Part shown: positions 61,638 to 64,000 of the stretch, one piece after another
Numbering within the stretch: the first letter of the stretch is position 1
How the letters are laid out: the number at the start of each line of letters is the position of its first letter
Source of the DNA: Poecilobothrus nobilitatus
Taxonomy: Eukaryota > Arthropoda > Insecta > Diptera > Dolichopodidae
DNA length: 64,000 bases
Direction of reading: 5' to 3'
NCBI GenBank assembly: GCA_947095535.1
Contig: OX352772.1
Location: 313,606,018-313,670,017 of the forward strand
Notes under the pieces: generated by a model
Databases searched by the model: none
The model's input: the letters and a program-made list of their open reading frames with translations, nothing else
What the model was told of the DNA's origin: nothing
Program-made: the position numbers and the translations under genes

Positions 61638-62805
61638 ATGATTAAATATAAAGAAATAAATTTAAAAAATAAAAGTGGCCATAATCATAAAAAAATTATA
61701 AAAAAAATGATTAATAGAACAATAACGACAACAACAACAACAACAACAATATCAAAAACACAAAATAATAAAATGGAATTTTTAAAAATTTTTAAAAATT
61801 TAATTAAATTTAATTTAATTTATTTAAATATATTAATAAAAAATTATATAATATTATTTTTAATTTCATTTATATTAATAATAAATATAAATTTAATTAG
61901 TTTTGGTGTTAATGGTTATAAATATGATAGTACAACTCCAATATTTACAAAATATATAAAATTAGATAATAAAACACAACCAAAAATAACAAAATTAAAT
62001 ATTGTAACTAGTCTAAATGATACAAATAATTATCAAAATAAATTTCATAATTGTACATCTAATAATAATTGTAAAAATTCAATTTTAATTTCATCATCAT
62101 CTAAAAATCATAAAACAGAAACAGAAAATTTTCATGTATACAATCAAAATAATGCAGATAATAATATTTTAGATAATGAATCATTTAAACCATCAAATTA
62201 TTTTAATATAATTGAAAAATATGAAAATTATTCAACAACAACAGATAATCAAAATGAAAATTTATTACAACAAGATCAAAAAAATGATGAATGGAAACAA
62301 TGGCAACAACAACAAGAAAAACAAAATCAAAAATCAAAATTTAAAATAAATACTGGTAATGAACTTTGGGACAGTTTAATAACAGAATGTTATACACATC
62401 CAACATTTTCATGTTTACAAAAAAATATTTTTACATATTTAGATAAAACCTTAGAAATAAGTAATATTAATGTTACAAATCATTTATTATTTATTAAAAA
62501 TAAAGTTGATTATAAAAAATATACAAGAGAAATAAATCAATCATATTATAAAAAACAAAATGAACAAAAACATCAACAACAACAAAATGAACAAGATTTA
62601 CAAACAAAAGAAGTGAAAAGTTTTAAAGAAAAAAACAATAGAATTAATAATGACAATAATATTAACAATAATGATAATCAAAACATAAACAATGATAACA
62701 ACAATCATAAAAATTATAATGAAATTAATGATATACAATATAATAATAATAATAATGAATATGATGATGAATCAGAAAATGAAATACCAGATGAAGGAAG
62801 AGCTG
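61638..62805 (+). CDS. Osiris family (DUF1676) protein, first coding exon
   Basis: This open exon encodes about 389 residues before a splice donor. Osiris proteins are insect-specific secretory or endosomal membrane proteins linked to cuticle formation. Residues 1-45 are basic and contain a Thr run. Residues 54-92 are strongly hydrophobic and look like a signal peptide or anchor. Residues 93-240 are N/S/Q-rich with two close cysteines near 139 and 145. Residues 241-295 match the start of the Osiris domain: ELWDSLITECYTHPTFSCLQ, then a Leu/Asp helix and a conserved FIKNKV-like strand. Residues 305-385 are Q/N-rich then acidic. The remaining domain, the hydrophobic segment and the usual C-terminal tyrosine motifs must lie in later exons. 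Met1 gives the longest frame, but Met46 at 61773 would place the hydrophobic stretch at a normal signal-peptide distance and drop the Thr repeat. Codons almost always end in A or T. The Osiris call is confident; which Osiris paralogue it is cannot be told. Confidence 0.85.
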
Positions 62806-64000
62806 GTAAGTAAAACGTTTTTTTTTTTTTGTTATTTTATTCAAATTTTTTTTTTTTTATCATAAATATTATAAACATTTATAAATTTATATTAACCGAA
62901 CTTGTATATATGTAATATTTATGTAAAGTCACTTCAAACAATAATAAAATATCTGATCAATGGTTGAGTGTTTTAATCGTCCACTTTTAAGTTGGGAAAC
63001 TTGGAATTAACACCCTGTTTCAAATCATATCTAAATAAATAACACAACTCCACATATACATAAAATTAATTAGAATATTATGACCACATCCTACCGCAAC
63101 TTATATCGATTTAAGCTAATGGTATTCAAAATTTAAAATATTTTTTGTACTAAATATGTTCAGTATTCTAAAAGAAATATCTAGCGTATCAAAACAAATT
63201 TATAAAACGTCAGATAAAATCAATATAACGAATTTAAAGTTAATAAAGGGTATACAGAAAATTTAAAACAATTATTTTTTTTTAGACAAATTAACTATAG
63301 TTTTAATGATAAGTCTAATGTAAAGCACATTTCGCCTGAAAAAATTACAACAATAAAGTTTAGAATTATTTTTATTTTTAATAACCAAAATATTGAAGGG
63401 AATAAAAATCTTTGCAGTATCTAATTTTAATAGATAGAAGAATTTTCGTAATCAAATATTCTTCTATACAAATATAAGAAAAAAAATTATTTAGAAAAAT
63501 TTTTATTATAAGTATAACGTCAAACGTTTTTATTATAAAAATTTGTCATAGAATCTTTAGACTTCGTTATCTCATTTAAAATAAACCACTCAGTCATCAT
63601 ATCTTATATACAAAACAATATACAGTACATGCAATGCATATCATCTTCAGTACTTCCTACCAATTTTTCATGATTTCATGTTTGTTTAATGTTTCGAGAT
63701 TTTATAATTAAACCAAGATTGAAAAATGAATTTACATATTAATTTTAATATATAATAATCGTTTTACCGCAGTCATTTTAAATCTAAAATTAAGAGCTGA
63801 AAATCGTGAATCGTGAATTTAAAACTACTTTGTTTGTTTTATTGAAAGCACTTACATTTTTTTTCTAAAATGTCTTTTTTTTAAACTAATTTTAGGTAAT
63901 TTTCTTCTTTATTAGTTTTTTAAATATCGTATATTTATATAAATAACATATTATATATTTTATAATTAATAAATATATTTAATTTTTAAAAAAAGTTCTG
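62806..64000 (+). other. Intron 3' of the Osiris coding exon
   Basis: The sequence GCTG|GTAAGT is a consensus donor. The exon ends one base into a codon (phase 1), and reading through gives only Gly-Lys-stop. The 1.2 kb that follows is AT-rich, and no acceptor leading into a recognisable Osiris continuation was seen before the window ends, so the next exon lies beyond 64 kb. Confidence 0.7.

Noticed and set aside
1..64000. CRISPR array, bacterial operons or phage genes
   Set aside because: No regular spacer-repeat structure, no ribosome binding sites and no dense coding; introns, SINEs and an Osiris gene show insect nuclear DNA.

Overview
The window is very AT-rich eukaryotic DNA (visibly around 75-80% A+T) with long homopolymer runs and almost no open frames. 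The only convincing host gene is at the far right: a spliced exon of an Osiris-type (DUF1676) protein at about 61.4-62.8 kb. Osiris genes are known only from insects. Together with DD41D mariner, hAT and piggyBac-type elements and tRNA-derived SINEs, this points to an insect nuclear genome. Diptera is my guess from the style of the repeats and is not proven.

Layout. About 0-61 kb has no recognisable host exon. It may be intergenic, or it may lie within a very long 5' intron of the Osiris gene, because a clear splice acceptor precedes that gene's coding exon. The stretch is layered with transposon debris: a decayed mariner (4.3-5.1 kb); a 1.56-kb noncoding element with TACCCGTACG ends (6.1-7.6 kb); a piggyBac-type MITE with intact TTAA sites (8.2-8.8 kb); two tRNA-type SINE families (five copies of SINE-A, three of SINE-B); three members of a GGTGCAGTGACAG-TIR family, two with exact 9-bp target duplications and one with an imperfect one (27.5, 33.7, 60.7 kb); about eleven loci of a ~0.8-kb noncoding repeat (family A); the frameshifted 3' end of a non-LTR retrotransposon (37.8-38.15 kb); a 146-bp-period tandem array (38.5-40.1 kb) framed by family A ends; a long-armed foldback element (41.4-43.1 kb); a mariner with intact TIRs and TA duplication (45.6-46.5 kb); a hAT with an exact 8-bp duplication and a transposase fragment (48.9-49.8 kb); and two small inverted-repeat MITEs (57.1 and 58.7 kb).

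At 61.44 kb a splice acceptor leads into a 5' UTR with a short upstream frame, then the first coding exon of the Osiris protein: a hydrophobic signal or anchor, an N/Q-rich linker, the start of the Osiris domain, and an N/D/E-rich tail running into a GTAAGT donor at 62,806. The rest of the window is the next intron.

No CRISPR array, rRNA, functional tRNA or intact transposase gene was seen. Element calls rest on termini, target duplications and translated fragments read by eye; copy identities and exact family boundaries would need alignment.
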